64,000 nucleotides of DNA, from the NCBI RefSeq assembly GCF_000012985.1, contig NC_007645.1, positions 6,164,001 to 6,228,000 of the forward strand, in the 5' to 3' direction. The notes beneath the pieces are model-generated. The model saw only the letters and a list, made by a program, of their open reading frames with translations. It made no database searches and had not been told where the DNA came from. The DNA comes from Hahella chejuensis KCTC 2396 (GTDB taxonomy: Bacteria > Pseudomonadota > Gammaproteobacteria > Pseudomonadales > Oleiphilaceae). Below, piece by piece: positions 12,206 through 22,086 of the stretch. The position numbers and the translations under genes are program-made. Positions within the stretch are counted from its first letter, which is position 1. Each line of letters begins with the position of its first letter.

Positions 12206-14419
12206 ATGACAGAACAAGTATTTGCCGATTCGCAACAGGCGGAAGCCTCCTTGCGGGAACTGGTGCTGAGCGCCTTGCAGCGTCACACGGAATACGCTCG
12301 AGAAGACTTTGACGACGACGCGGATTTCGAGGGCGACCTGGGCGTGGATTCCATCACCCTGGCTTCCGTGCAGGCGGAAATTTATCAGACGCTGGGGCTG
12401 CAGAATAAATCAGTACAGGCGGGCCTGGACAACGTTGGACAACTGCTGCGCCATATCGGTCAACGCCTGCAGAAAGAAGGCCTCAGCATCGCCACGGCTG
12501 CGCAGCAAACAGCGCCGGCCCGCCGCGCTGACGCACAGGACGACGCACTAAGCGCGAACGTGCTCGACGTGTATCAGGCTCACACTGGCTACCGTCGCAG
12601 CGAGCTGGATCTGCAAGCGGACCTGGAAGGCGATCTGGGCGTCGATTCCGTGACCCAGGCTTCCGTGCTGGCGGAGATCGCCAAGCTCATTCGCGTGGAG
12701 AAAACCGGATTTCCCGCCGGCCTGAGCACCATCGCGCAAGTCATCGCTTACCTGCGCGAGATCGGCGCCGACGCCGACCTGGCCCGTCCCGCCAAAGAAG
12801 TGGGCGCCGCCCCGGCCCCCCAAGCGGTTTCCAGACAACTCGCAGAAAGCCGTGGCGGTGGCATGTGGACGGATTTCATCGACCGCCTTAATCAGGATGA
12901 GGTCGCGGAGCCCAGTGACGCTGCGACGGAACTGGCGGACCAGTTCAAGCTGAGCTTCCTCGCCAGCGGTTTCGGGCAGAAGGACATCTCCGCTCTGCAC
13001 GACCGTCTGCGCAGCGAGCACGGTATGCCCGCCCATCTGAATCTGGCGGACTGCGATACTCCCGAGAAACTGTTGCAATACATTAGAGCCAGCCGTCCGC
13101 ATCAGGTTGAAGCGTTGGGAGTGGAACACCAGGATGCGGCCTACGGAGCCAGCGCCGCGGCGGAAAACGATCCCCGCACCATGAAAGATTTCGTCAATCT
13201 GCCGGATCGGGATCTGTTTCATAAGGCCCGGGAGTTCCGCAAGTTCTACGTGGCGAAGCAGCAGGCGCAGCTGTATTGGTACGGCATGCCTCTGGAATCC
13301 CAATGCCGTAACCGTGCGGTGATCTACGACGAAGTCACCGGACGCCGCCGTGAGTTTTTGATGTTCGCCTCCAACAATTATCTTGGACTGGCCAATCATC
13401 CCGAAGTCATTGAAGCCATCGCCGAAGGCGCCCGTCGCTACGGCGCCACCAATACCGGTTGCCGTCTGATCGGGGGCAGTAATGTCCTGCACAAGGAACT
13501 GGAGCGCCGTCTGGCCAAACTGAAAGGACGCGAAGCCTGCATCGTGTATCCGTCCGGCTATTCAGCCAACCTGGGCTGTATCTCGGCGCTGGCCGGACGC
13601 AACGATCTGGTGTTCACCGACTCCATCAACCACATGAGCATTCAGGACGGCTGCAAACTCTCCGGGGCTTCCCGCAAGATTTATCAGCACAGCATGGAAA
13701 GTCTGGAGAACACACTGAAAAAATACGCCGACCACGACGGCGGCAAACTGATCGTCACCGACGGCGTGTTCTCCATGCACGGCGATATCGTCGACCTGCC
13801 GCGTCTGGTGGAGCTGGCGCAGCAATACGGCGCCCGTGTACTGGTGGATGACGCCCACTCCACCGGCGTTCTCGGCAAAACCGGCTCGGGCACCACCGAA
13901 CATTTCAACATGAAGGGTATGGCCGATCTGGAACTGGGCACCATGAGCAAGGCGCTGGCCGGCGTCGGCGGCTTCGTGTGTGCGGATGAGGAAGTGGTGG
14001 AGTACCTGCGCTTCTACTCCAACTCTTACGTGTTCGCCGCCACTATCCCCGCCGCCGTGGCGGCGGGCGTGATCGCCTCTATCGACGTGATGGAGCGCGA
14101 GCCGCAGCGCTTGAGCAAACTCTGGAGCAACATCCATCGTCTGCGCGGTCATCTGCTGGGCGCCGGGTTCGATTTGGAGCATTCCAACAGCGCCATTATT
14201 CCGGTGGTGGTGGGCGACGACCGCAAAACCCTGGAGCTCGGCCGCGCCGTCCGCGCTCGCGGCATGTACTGCCAGACCGTGGTGTTCCCCGGCGTGGCGG
14301 TGGGCGACGCGCGTCTGCGCATCAGCGTCACCAGCGAACACACCGAGGAGGACCTGGATATGGCGGCGCAGATCATCATCGACGCAGCAAAAGAAGTGAA
14401 TATTCCCGTCACGCTGTGA
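12206..14419 (+). CDS. pigH: PigH: two acyl carrier domains fused to an alpha-oxoamine synthase
   Basis: This 737-residue protein has two tandem ACP domains, with Ser49 and Ser148 each in a GDLGVDS(I/V)T motif. A linker of ~130 residues follows, then a PLP-dependent 8-amino-7-oxononanoate-synthase-like domain (ASNNYLGLANHPEV, VDDAHSTGVLGKTGSG, PLP lysine Lys582 in GTMSKALAGVGG). In the MBC branch the ACPs carry malonyl and then pyrrolyl-beta-ketoacyl units. The oxoamine synthase condenses the latter with serine to give 4-hydroxy-2,2'-bipyrrole-5-methanol (HBM). All key residues are intact. Confidence 0.95.
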   Translation: MTEQVFADSQQAEASLRELVLSALQRHTEYAREDFDDDADFEGDLGVDSITLASVQAEIYQTLGLQNKSVQAGLDNVGQLLRHIGQRLQKEGLSIATAAQQTAPARRADAQDDALSANVLDVYQAHTGYRRSELDLQADLEGDLGVDSVTQASVLAEIAKLIRVEKTGFPAGLSTIAQVIAYLREIGADADLARPAKEVGAAPAPQAVSRQLAESRGGGMWTDFIDRLNQDEVAEPSDAATELADQFKLSFLASGFGQKDISALHDRLRSEHGMPAHLNLADCDTPEKLLQYIRASRPHQVEALGVEHQDAAYGASAAAENDPRTMKDFVNLPDRDLFHKAREFRKFYVAKQQAQLYWYGMPLESQCRNRAVIYDEVTGRRREFLMFASNNYLGLANHPEVIEAIAEGARRYGATNTGCRLIGGSNVLHKELERRLAKLKGREACIVYPSGYSANLGCISALAGRNDLVFTDSINHMSIQDGCKLSGASRKIYQHSMESLENTLKKYADHDGGKLIVTDGVFSMHGDIVDLPRLVELAQQYGARVLVDDAHSTGVLGKTGSGTTEHFNMKGMADLELGTMSKALAGVGGFVCADEEVVEYLRFYSNSYVFAATIPAAVAAGVIASIDVMEREPQRLSKLWSNIHRLRGHLLGAGFDLEHSNSAIIPVVVGDDRKTLELGRAVRARGMYCQTVVFPGVAVGDARLRISVTSEHTEEDLDMAAQIIIDAAKEVNIPVTL

Positions 14420-14425
14420 TCCGGC

Positions 14426-14460
14426 CAACCCGGATGGCGCAACGCCGGCCGTCCGGGTTG
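14426..14460 (+). other. Long-stem hairpin between pigH and pigI
   Basis: CAACCCGGA pairs perfectly with TCCGGGTTG (9 bp), and the loop holds a second small stem (GGCG-caa-CGCC). It begins 7 nt after the pigH stop. There is no T-tract, so it is more likely a decay barrier or processing site than a terminator, since the operon continues. Confidence 0.5.
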
Positions 14461-14506
14461 ATGACGTCACTGCGCCAGCTTAATGCAGGATTGGAGGAGA
14501 GCAGGC

Positions 14507-16132
14507 ATGAAAGCACAAGAAACGGAAAGCGGATTTGTTCCTGTCATCGACTATTTACGACGCTCCGCCGCCAATTTTCCCCAGCGCCCGGCGTTTGTCG
14601 GCCCGGAGGAAATAAGCTACGAGCAGTTCTACGCCAGAGTGCGCCGCTGGGCCGGATATTTCCGCTACGCCGGTCTGCAGCCCGGGGACCGCGTGGCCAT
14701 CTGGTTGCCCAAGCAAATCGATTATGTGGTCGCCCTCTACGCCGCCATGGAATGCGGCGGCGTGTACGTTCCTATGGATGGCGTGCAGCCGGTGGAGCGG
14801 GCGAAAAAAATTCTCGCCGGCGCGGAGCCCGCCATTCTAGTTACCGACAGCGCCCGTTTTGAGCAACTGGATGATACGACTTGCGCGTCATTACGGCTGG
14901 CGCTGGTCACCGACTTCCACAAAGTTCCTGACGCGGCTGCGCCCGGCTGTTTCGCCGTTGCGTCACGGGCGTCGGCGGACGCATTCGAGCCAACGCCGGA
15001 GCAAACGCCGCATCATCCCGGTCCACAGGATCTGGCGGCGATTCTATTCACCTCCGGCTCCACCGGTATGCCCAAGGGCGTTCAGATCAGCTACGGCAAC
15101 CTGCACGCCTTTATTGGCTGGGCGCTGCAAGAGCTTTCCCTGAGCGAACGGGACGTCTTTTCCAATCATGCCGGTTTCCATTTCGATCTCAGCACCTTCG
15201 ACCTGTTCGCCGCAGCGGCGGCGGGCGCGGGGGTCTGGGTTATCGGCGAGGAACAACAACGGGATGTCGCCGCGCTGTCGGAGGGCATTCATCGCTATGG
15301 GATCAGCGTTTGGTACAGCGTTCCCTCCATCCTGTCCCTGATGGTGAACGCAGGCGCTCTGGATACCGACGTCACCGCCTCGTTGCGCTATCTGATATTC
15401 GCTGGCGAAGTCTTCCCGATTCGCCCCTTACGGGAGCTAAGCCAGCGTTTGCCAGCGGACTGTGCGCTCTATAACTTCTATGGGCCGACCGAAACCAATG
15501 TCTGCCTTTACTATCGGGTGACGGCGGAAGACCTGCAACGGGACAAGCCAGTGTATATCGGCGCTCCGCTGCCCGGGCAAACCGCCCTTGTGCTGGACGA
15601 CCAGGGCCTGCCTGTCAGCGCTCCCGGCGCCATTGGCGAATTAGTCATCGAGGGCTCCTGCGTCACGCCGGGTTACCGCAACCGCGTCGACCCCGCCAAC
15701 GCCGATAACCATCTACAGGGACGCCATGCGACCGGCGATCTGGTGGGCTACGAAAACGGCTATCTGTACTACCACGGGCGCAAGGACCGCATGCTGAAAA
15801 TCAATGGCTACCGGGTGGAGTTAGGAGAGATCGAAGCGGCGTTGTCGACCATGCCGGGCATCCGGGAAATCGCCGTGGTGGCGGAAATCACCGAGCAGGC
15901 GCAAAACCTCATTGCCTATTTCAGTGCGGTTGATCCGGCCTCTGCGCCCAGTGTGCTCGCCATCAAGCAGCACTGTCAGACGCGGTTGCCCCGTTACATG
16001 ATTCCCAAGCTGGTGCGCAGACTGGACGAACTGCCCAAAAGCCGTAACGGCAAAATTGATTATCTGGCGTTAAAAGCGTTGGCGTTCAAGCCGAATGTTA
16101 CGCCACAGACTCACACAGACCCGGTTGCCTGA
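14507..16132 (+). CDS. pigI: PigI L-prolyl-AMP ligase (adenylation enzyme)
   Basis: This 541-residue stand-alone adenylation domain activates L-proline as prolyl-AMP and loads it on PigG. Visible core motifs are FTSGSTGMPKGV (from residue 181), NFYGPTETNV, TGDLVGYENGYLYYHGRKDR and the C-terminal catalytic lysine region PKSRNGKIDY. The chosen ATG follows a strong GGAGGAGAG ribosome site; an in-frame start 8 codons upstream lacks one. Only a single base separates its stop from pigJ. Confidence 0.94.
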   Translation: MKAQETESGFVPVIDYLRRSAANFPQRPAFVGPEEISYEQFYARVRRWAGYFRYAGLQPGDRVAIWLPKQIDYVVALYAAMECGGVYVPMDGVQPVERAKKILAGAEPAILVTDSARFEQLDDTTCASLRLALVTDFHKVPDAAAPGCFAVASRASADAFEPTPEQTPHHPGPQDLAAILFTSGSTGMPKGVQISYGNLHAFIGWALQELSLSERDVFSNHAGFHFDLSTFDLFAAAAAGAGVWVIGEEQQRDVAALSEGIHRYGISVWYSVPSILSLMVNAGALDTDVTASLRYLIFAGEVFPIRPLRELSQRLPADCALYNFYGPTETNVCLYYRVTAEDLQRDKPVYIGAPLPGQTALVLDDQGLPVSAPGAIGELVIEGSCVTPGYRNRVDPANADNHLQGRHATGDLVGYENGYLYYHGRKDRMLKINGYRVELGEIEAALSTMPGIREIAVVAEITEQAQNLIAYFSAVDPASAPSVLAIKQHCQTRLPRYMIPKLVRRLDELPKSRNGKIDYLALKALAFKPNVTPQTHTDPVA

Positions 16133-16133
16133 C

Positions 16134-18962
16134 ATGACTGACGCCAGCTTATTTTCTTCCGCCTCATCCAGTTCTCATGACCAGACGTTGCGCGAGCCTG
16201 TCGCCATCGTGGGCATCGCCTGCATTACGCCCTCCGCCCAGGATACGGAATCGTTCTGGCGATTGCTTGACCGCGGCGAGCGCGCGCCGCTACGGGCAAT
16301 GCCTGCCCATCGAATACCGCAGACCAGCGCAGCGGCCAAGGCGCACTTAGACGCTTGGCGCGGTTCATTTTTTGCGGAGGCGGAGAGTGATTTCAAACGC
16401 TTTCGCATCCCTCCCGCTTACCGTAAATCCGTGTCCCAAATGATGCTGTTGCAGCTGCGCGCGGCGGAGCAATGTCTGCGTGACGCAGGCTATCCCGACA
16501 AGCTGCCGCCACTGGACGACACCGACGTATACAGCGGCGCCTGCTTTTGCTTCGACAGCGCGCTTAACAACGCCTTGAAAGTGGAAGGCGTGCGGCTCGC
16601 TTACGAGGCCGCGGAGCAACGCTCAGGAGACTGTGAAGCGGACCTGGACGCCATCCGCGAGCGACTGCGCGAGCATTTCGGCCTGTCATCCCATGATCGC
16701 GTCGGCGAAATGGCGAGCAGCATACCCGCCCGCATCGCCTCGCACTTTGGTTTTCGCGGCCGCGCCCAGGCGCTGGAGTCCGCCGACGCCACCAGTTACG
16801 TGGTGCTGGAGGCCGCCTTGCTGGCGTTGTCTGGAGGCCAGACCAAAGCGGCGCTGGTCATCGCCGGACAACGCTATGACAGCCTGCTGCCCGCGCTCGC
16901 CCTGGAGAAAAAAGGCTTCGCGTCCGGCGCGCCTTTCACCGCCAATTCTGCTGGAGCGCCGCTGGCGGAAGGCGCCACGGCGTTATTATTGAAGAAGCTA
17001 AGCGACGCCCGCCGGGACGGCGATTGCATCTACAGCGTCATTCGCGGCGCCGCCTGCGCCCGCCGGGACTCTCCCTCCGGCTACCGCTACGGCGGCGATG
17101 CGGCGCTGAAATATCAAGCCGCTGCGGAAGCCTGCCGTCAGGCCAATATCAGTCCCGCTAGACAGCGTTTCATTGAGTGCGCGTTGCCTGGCCATGCGGA
17201 AGAAAGCAAAGCGCTACTGACCGCGATGGCGGATTTACGCCATGACGATAGCGTCCCTCTACATCTGCGCTCCTGCGTCGCCAACCTGGGATACGCATTC
17301 GCCAACGCCGGACTCAACGCCATCGCCGCCGCCAGTCTGGCGTTGCGCTACGGTCGCCTGCCTGGCATGCCGCAAGAGGACGGTCAGGAATTATTACAAC
17401 GTCAGAACATCGACTACGGCGCCAACGGCGGCGAGCCCTGGCCGCAAACGGATGAGCTTATCGCCGGCGTGTGCGGGGGCGGACTGAGCGGCGTCAGTTG
17501 GCATATGGTGCTGTCCAGCCCGGATGCGGTGGCGGCGGACGTGGAGACAGCTCCAGTCCCGCAGGAGCCCATCGCCATTGTCGGCGTCGGAGGCTCTTTC
17601 GGTCCTTGGCGCGACGTGACGGCAATACACGCAGGCCTGTGGGATGGCGCCGATGGAATTCAGCCAATACCGGAAGCGGTATTGCCCCATCGCGCCTTTT
17701 TCAGCGCGGATGCATCCCGACCGCTGAGTTGTTACGCGCAATATGGCGCAGCGTTGGCGCAAAGCGAATTCGACTTATCCCCCTATAAAATCTTTCCACG
17801 CCGGGCCGCCGGCATGGACAAGGCGCAAAAGCTGGGGCTGCAATGCGCCGCCGAGGCTCTGGCGGATTATGGGCTGTCGCGCAAACGTCAACGCCAGGGC
17901 GCCACGGCGGTGTTTATCGCCAGCAACCTGAACCTGGGACGGGAGCGCGCGCTATCCGCGGCGTTGCATTATCCCCAGCTACAGGCGCTGTTCGCCGGCT
18001 CCACGCTGGCAAGCTACTTTCAGGACGCCGTCGCAAAACAGCGGCTCTCCCCCGAGGAGGTCGATCACTTCACGTTCGACAGCTTTTCCGCCAGCGGCAT
18101 CGCGGCGTTGATCTCCAATTGCTTTCAACTCAACGCCGCCCCAGCCGCCGTGGAAGCGGCCTGCGCTTCGTCTCTGGCGGCGCTGCATAACGCCGTGCTG
18201 GCGCTGCGCAGTCATCGCTACGACCTGGTGCTGGCGGGTGGCGTGGAGCTGCCGGTGAACATTCGCGACCTGACGCTGTGCTCCGCGCAAATGATGTTGT
18301 CACAGCACAAGATCGCGCCTTTCGCGGTAGACGCCGACGGGTTTTCACCCGGGGACGGCGCCGGCATGTTCGTCCTCAAGCGCCTGAGTGACGCACTGCG
18401 GGATGGAGATACTATTTACGCCGCCATCACCGGCGTCGGCGCCTCCTGCGACGCCCGCTCCATGACGGCGCCGGACCCACAGGGACAGGCGCTGGCCATG
18501 CGCAAAGCCTTCGTTCAGGCCGGTTATTCTCCTGCTCGCGTGCAGTACGTGGAAACCCATGGCACGGGCACCCGGTTGGGAGATATTGCGGAACTCTCCG
18601 CGTTGAATGAGGTTTATCTCGCGCCTGAACGGAGCGGTCCGCTAAAGGTGGGTTCGGTCAAATCCAATATCGGACACACCTTCGCCGCGGCTGGCTCAGC
18701 GGGCCTATTGAAAACCCTGCTGGCGATCCGTTACGGTGATATCCCGGCCACGCTGTTACGACGGGAGATGAACCCGGAGCTGCCCCTGGCGGAGATACCC
18801 ACGGAGCCCGTCACCGCCCTGCAGCCCTGGCCACTGGGCGATGGCGCCCGTTACGCCGCGGTCAGCTCATTCGGCACCGGCGGCGTCAATTATCATCTGC
18901 TTTTGCAGTCCGTAACCGCTACCCATGCGGCGCCGGACGACTCTCAATACACTGCAAGTTAA
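16134..18962 (+). CDS. pigJ: PigJ double ketosynthase (chain-length-factor-like plus active KS)
   Basis: This 942-residue protein contains two beta-ketoacyl synthase domains. The C-terminal one (from ~residue 480) has the full Cys-His-His set: Cys677 in EAACASSLAAL, His809 in VETHGTGT and His848 in KSNIGHTFAA. In the N-terminal domain the nucleophile position reads ESADATSYV, with no cysteine, so it is a chain-length-factor-like partner. PigJ takes pyrrolyl-carboxylate from PigG and condenses it with malonyl on PigH. The ATG one base after the pigI stop is chosen; an upstream in-frame start inside pigI would add 13 unrelated residues. Confidence 0.93.
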   Translation: MTDASLFSSASSSSHDQTLREPVAIVGIACITPSAQDTESFWRLLDRGERAPLRAMPAHRIPQTSAAAKAHLDAWRGSFFAEAESDFKRFRIPPAYRKSVSQMMLLQLRAAEQCLRDAGYPDKLPPLDDTDVYSGACFCFDSALNNALKVEGVRLAYEAAEQRSGDCEADLDAIRERLREHFGLSSHDRVGEMASSIPARIASHFGFRGRAQALESADATSYVVLEAALLALSGGQTKAALVIAGQRYDSLLPALALEKKGFASGAPFTANSAGAPLAEGATALLLKKLSDARRDGDCIYSVIRGAACARRDSPSGYRYGGDAALKYQAAAEACRQANISPARQRFIECALPGHAEESKALLTAMADLRHDDSVPLHLRSCVANLGYAFANAGLNAIAAASLALRYGRLPGMPQEDGQELLQRQNIDYGANGGEPWPQTDELIAGVCGGGLSGVSWHMVLSSPDAVAADVETAPVPQEPIAIVGVGGSFGPWRDVTAIHAGLWDGADGIQPIPEAVLPHRAFFSADASRPLSCYAQYGAALAQSEFDLSPYKIFPRRAAGMDKAQKLGLQCAAEALADYGLSRKRQRQGATAVFIASNLNLGRERALSAALHYPQLQALFAGSTLASYFQDAVAKQRLSPEEVDHFTFDSFSASGIAALISNCFQLNAAPAAVEAACASSLAALHNAVLALRSHRYDLVLAGGVELPVNIRDLTLCSAQMMLSQHKIAPFAVDADGFSPGDGAGMFVLKRLSDALRDGDTIYAAITGVGASCDARSMTAPDPQGQALAMRKAFVQAGYSPARVQYVETHGTGTRLGDIAELSALNEVYLAPERSGPLKVGSVKSNIGHTFAAAGSAGLLKTLLAIRYGDIPATLLRREMNPELPLAEIPTEPVTALQPWPLGDGARYAAVSSFGTGGVNYHLLLQSVTATHAAPDDSQYTAS

Positions 18963-18976
18963 GGAAAGGGAACGAA

Positions 18977-19294
18977 ATGGAAACCATCATTCACAAAATC
19001 CGCCTGTTCGATGTCGCACAGGCCGACGCCTTCGAGTTCTGGGTGCAAAACGTCGATTACGCCACCTGCCCCGACCTGCCCAGCGTCGTGAGGTTTGACG
19101 TGCATCGCGCGTCTTTGCAGGCAAACGCCCCTTATCACTATGTGGAGGTGATAAAAATAACCGACCGCGCCGCCTTTGACGCCGACATGGAAACATCAAC
19201 GTTCGCCGGATTGGTGCAGGCCTTTTCCCGTATGGCGGAAGTCGTTGAAGAATTGGCCGGCGAGCAGCTGGGCTCGGGCTATGCCGCAGGCTGA
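18977..19294 (+). CDS. pigK: PigK small accessory protein of the MBC branch
   Basis: This 105-residue cytoplasmic protein has no membrane segments or metal motifs. Its pattern (hydrophobic strands around the PYHYVEVIKITD segment) suggests a dimeric alpha+beta-barrel fold of the RedY/PigK type. Genetic work in other producers places PigK in the MBC branch, without a settled catalytic role. It has AAGGAAAGGGAA as ribosome site, and its 3' end overlaps pigL by 14 nt. The call rests mainly on size, operon position and family resemblance. Confidence 0.8.
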   Translation: METIIHKIRLFDVAQADAFEFWVQNVDYATCPDLPSVVRFDVHRASLQANAPYHYVEVIKITDRAAFDADMETSTFAGLVQAFSRMAEVVEELAGEQLGSGYAAG

Positions 19295-20084
19295 GCCTGT
19301 CGCCCCCCTTCCGCGCCTGCATGCGGGAAAATTACCGGCGTCAGATTGGAACCGCACGTTGATGGTCGGCCCCTGGCGCCTGCACGCGGTGTCGGTGACC
19401 GGCTGGCGACGCCACTTTGAGACGGAAGCAGACCTGCGCCGGGTATTCGACCTGCGCGAACGACGCCATCTGCGGCAGATTCGATTCGCCAAACGCAAGC
19501 TGGAATGGGGCGCGGGAAGACTGGCCGGAAAGCAGGCGCTGCAGCGTTTGCAGTCTGAGTTGGCGGCGCCGCAACGGGCCTTACGGGACATCATTATCAG
19601 CAATTGTAAAACTGATCCCCATCAAGGCCGACCGGAAGCCAACATGGAGGGCTACCTCAGCATCAGTCACACAGGGAACTGGGCGGTGGCGGCGGCCGGG
19701 CGCTGCCCCGTCGGCGTCGATATCGAACCCGTTCGAACCTTCTGCGGCTCAGTCTGGGAAATGGCTTTTACCCCAGAAGAGCGGCGCTGGTTGTTACGCC
19801 GTGGGCGCAACGAACGCGACACCTCCGCCACCATGGCGTGGGCGTTCAAAGAGGCGCTGTTGAAATGCTACGGCCGCAGTATTTTTGGCTGGTTCGCCGA
19901 TGTTGAACTGCATCCGCCGGGGGATGCCGGAGGATTGTCCTGGACATTATCACGGCGACTCAGCCGAGAGCTCGGCGCCGTCGCCAATACGCCTCTGGTA
20001 GCCATAGCGGACCGGTTTCAGGGATGCGCGCTGGTGGTTGTCGGCAGCCCGCCGGAGGTGTGCGACCTGCTTAGGGGATCTTGA
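19281..20084 (+). CDS. pigL: PigL Sfp-type 4'-phosphopantetheinyl transferase
   Basis: This 267-residue enzyme transfers phosphopantetheine from CoA to PigG and to both ACPs of PigH. Signature motifs are SISHTGNWAVAA, GVDIEPV (magnesium-binding Asp/Glu) and WAFKEALLKCYG. The chosen ATG overlaps the end of pigK; an in-frame start 35 codons upstream would lie wholly inside pigK and adds a sequence of out-of-frame character. Expression is probably coupled to pigK. Confidence 0.92.
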   Translation: MPQAEPVAPLPRLHAGKLPASDWNRTLMVGPWRLHAVSVTGWRRHFETEADLRRVFDLRERRHLRQIRFAKRKLEWGAGRLAGKQALQRLQSELAAPQRALRDIIISNCKTDPHQGRPEANMEGYLSISHTGNWAVAAAGRCPVGVDIEPVRTFCGSVWEMAFTPEERRWLLRRGRNERDTSATMAWAFKEALLKCYGRSIFGWFADVELHPPGDAGGLSWTLSRRLSRELGAVANTPLVAIADRFQGCALVVVGSPPEVCDLLRGS

Positions 20085-20121
20085 TTCGCAAAGAATTCAT
20101 TGAAAGATTGGAGCTTTATTT

Positions 20122-21249
20122 ATGCAGTCGACCTTCGCTCAAGAACTGCAGGAAACCGTGGATTTGGCGCGCTGGGCGCCGTCATCCCACAACTCGCAAC
20201 CCTGGACGTTGATACATATTCAGGAGCGCGAGCGGGCCAGCGCACTCCTTGGAGAAGCGCTTCAGGAGGGAGAGCAATGCGTCGTCCTGGCGTTGAACAG
20301 CGCTCGCAAACTCAAAGCCCTGGAAAGTCTGGAAATCGAAATGCTGATGAGCTGCGGCTTGTTTCTGGGCTTGTTTTGCATGACCCTGGGGGTTCGCGGC
20401 CATGACTGGCGCCTGCGCTGGTTCTGTGAAGCGGAAAAGAGCGCGCCCATCGCCGCGCTGGAGCAAGAGCAGGGGTGCCTGGCGCTGACCGCAGTGCGCA
20501 TTACGCCGAACAGCGTTAAGCCCGTCGCCGACGCTGAAGCGTGGCGGCGACTGGCGCTGCATAGACGCACTCACCGCGGCCCCTTTAACCCTTTACGCAT
20601 CAGCGACGAAACGTTGCAGCAACTACTGGCCAGGCGTTGGCCGTTGTCCTTAACCGGGGAGCACTTGCTGATGCGGATAGAACGCGATCAGCCTGCGATT
20701 CGCCGCGCGGCGCAACTGGTAAAACAGTATGCGGTGCTGGACTTCGCCAACTATAAAGCCTGGCGCGAGACCTATCGCTACATCCACTTTTCCCTGGAAG
20801 AAGAGGCGGAAGACGGATTCTATCTGCAAAGCCTGCTCGGCCCGCAAAGCAAGTGGAGCAGTCTGTTCTATCGTTGCGTGCTGGCTCCGCCGGTCATGCA
20901 GGCCCTGCGGCCCTTCGGCGCGCCGCAACGTATGGCGGATCAGCTTGGCGCGCTGGTGGAAGATTCATCCCAATTGTTGTTCTGCCATCTCGGAGAGGAG
21001 CATATGACGCCGAAAGCGCTGACTCAGGCCGGCGCGCGCCTGATGGAGGTCTGGCTCAACGCCCAGGAGCAGAAACTGGCGATACACCCGGTCAGCGTCA
21101 TGCTGCAGCATGACCAGGCGCGCATTGCGATCGAGCGACTGCGGGACGAAAACGGACGCATGATTTTCTTCGCCAGGCTTGGCGCCATCAAAGAAGTTTT
21201 CGACAAAAGCCCCAGAAGAAAAACCAACGGCATCATCGCCGCCGGATAA
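20122..21249 (+). CDS. pigM: PigM nitroreductase-like oxidoreductase
   Basis: This 375-residue protein has the nitroreductase-family signature ARWAPSSHNSQPW near residue 17 (FMN-binding region) but is longer than classical nitroreductases. In the MBC branch PigM oxidises the alcohol of HBM to the aldehyde HBC, which PigF/PigN then methylate. It starts 37 nt after pigL with TGGAG upstream of ATG. The role follows from operon position and the known pathway. Confidence 0.9.
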   Translation: MQSTFAQELQETVDLARWAPSSHNSQPWTLIHIQERERASALLGEALQEGEQCVVLALNSARKLKALESLEIEMLMSCGLFLGLFCMTLGVRGHDWRLRWFCEAEKSAPIAALEQEQGCLALTAVRITPNSVKPVADAEAWRRLALHRRTHRGPFNPLRISDETLQQLLARRWPLSLTGEHLLMRIERDQPAIRRAAQLVKQYAVLDFANYKAWRETYRYIHFSLEEEAEDGFYLQSLLGPQSKWSSLFYRCVLAPPVMQALRPFGAPQRMADQLGALVEDSSQLLFCHLGEEHMTPKALTQAGARLMEVWLNAQEQKLAIHPVSVMLQHDQARIAIERLRDENGRMIFFARLGAIKEVFDKSPRRKTNGIIAAG

Positions 21250-21354
21250 CGCACGGGACCAAAAAAAAACAATTCACTCAACGGAACCGTCATTACCCCC
21301 TAACCCCGTCGCCAGACGGCTTACTCAAGTTCGATAGAAAAAGGAAAAGGAAAT

Positions 21355-22086
21355 ATGGAGCAACAATGGATAATCATGATCATTGTGATCGAGGCCATGG
21401 CCGTCGCCGGCGTCATCGCCGCCTTGATCACCAAGGACACCAAGGCGCCCTTTATCTTTGGGTTTAATACGCTGTTGCCGGTAACGCTGGTGTATTGCTG
21501 GTACGGCGACGCGGACCTGGCGCGTAAGGCCCTGCTGTTGGGCATGGTGATTATTTACCAATTGCGCATGAATGTGGTGCTCACGCTTTGGTACAACAAC
21601 ACCGCCGCCGCCAAGCTCAAGGAAGTCATGCCGCTGTCGGCCATCTACTTTTTACCGATCATTCTCGCCAACGTATTTGGCTGGCTCTACTGCCTGCCGT
21701 TCCAGTGGGCGGCGGACCGGGTCGGGCCATTAAACTGGATCGATTACAGCGCTGTCGCCGTCTATTTGGTCGGCACTATTTTCCACTTCGGCAGTGATTA
21801 TCAGAAACACTTATTCAAGCAACAACCCAACTCTCGCGGCCAGATTCTGGACACAGGCTTCTGGCGCTACTCCCGCCATCCCAACTATTTCGGCGACTTT
21901 TTGATTTACGTCTCCTTCGGCCTCACCGCCGGCAACCCCTGGGGCGTCATCGCACCCCTGGCCAATATCGCGCAGTACATGGCGGACGCCATTCCCAAAA
22001 GCGAAAAAATGGCGGAAGAACGCTACGGCGAAGCCTGGCGGAACTATAAGAAAAAGGCCAAATGCCTGATCCCGTTTGTGATCTAA
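21355..22086 (+). CDS. pigN: PigN membrane protein (DUF1295/ICMT-like)
   Basis: This 243-residue integral membrane protein has about five to six hydrophobic segments and the RYSRHPNYFGDFLIYVS signature of the DUF1295/isoprenylcysteine-methyltransferase-like superfamily. In other producers PigN is needed with PigF for the final methylation to MBC. It is the last gene of the operon; a two-hairpin repeat begins ~45 nt after its stop. Confidence 0.9.
   Translation: MEQQWIIMIIVIEAMAVAGVIAALITKDTKAPFIFGFNTLLPVTLVYCWYGDADLARKALLLGMVIIYQLRMNVVLTLWYNNTAAAKLKEVMPLSAIYFLPIILANVFGWLYCLPFQWAADRVGPLNWIDYSAVAVYLVGTIFHFGSDYQKHLFKQQPNSRGQILDTGFWRYSRHPNYFGDFLIYVSFGLTAGNPWGVIAPLANIAQYMADAIPKSEKMAEERYGEAWRNYKKKAKCLIPFVI

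Noticed and set aside
12548-14470. Long open frames on the minus strand opposite pigH
   Set aside because: They are complements of a strongly biased high-GC coding gene with intact motifs. Their translations show Ala/Gly/His/Gln-rich shadow composition and no family pattern.
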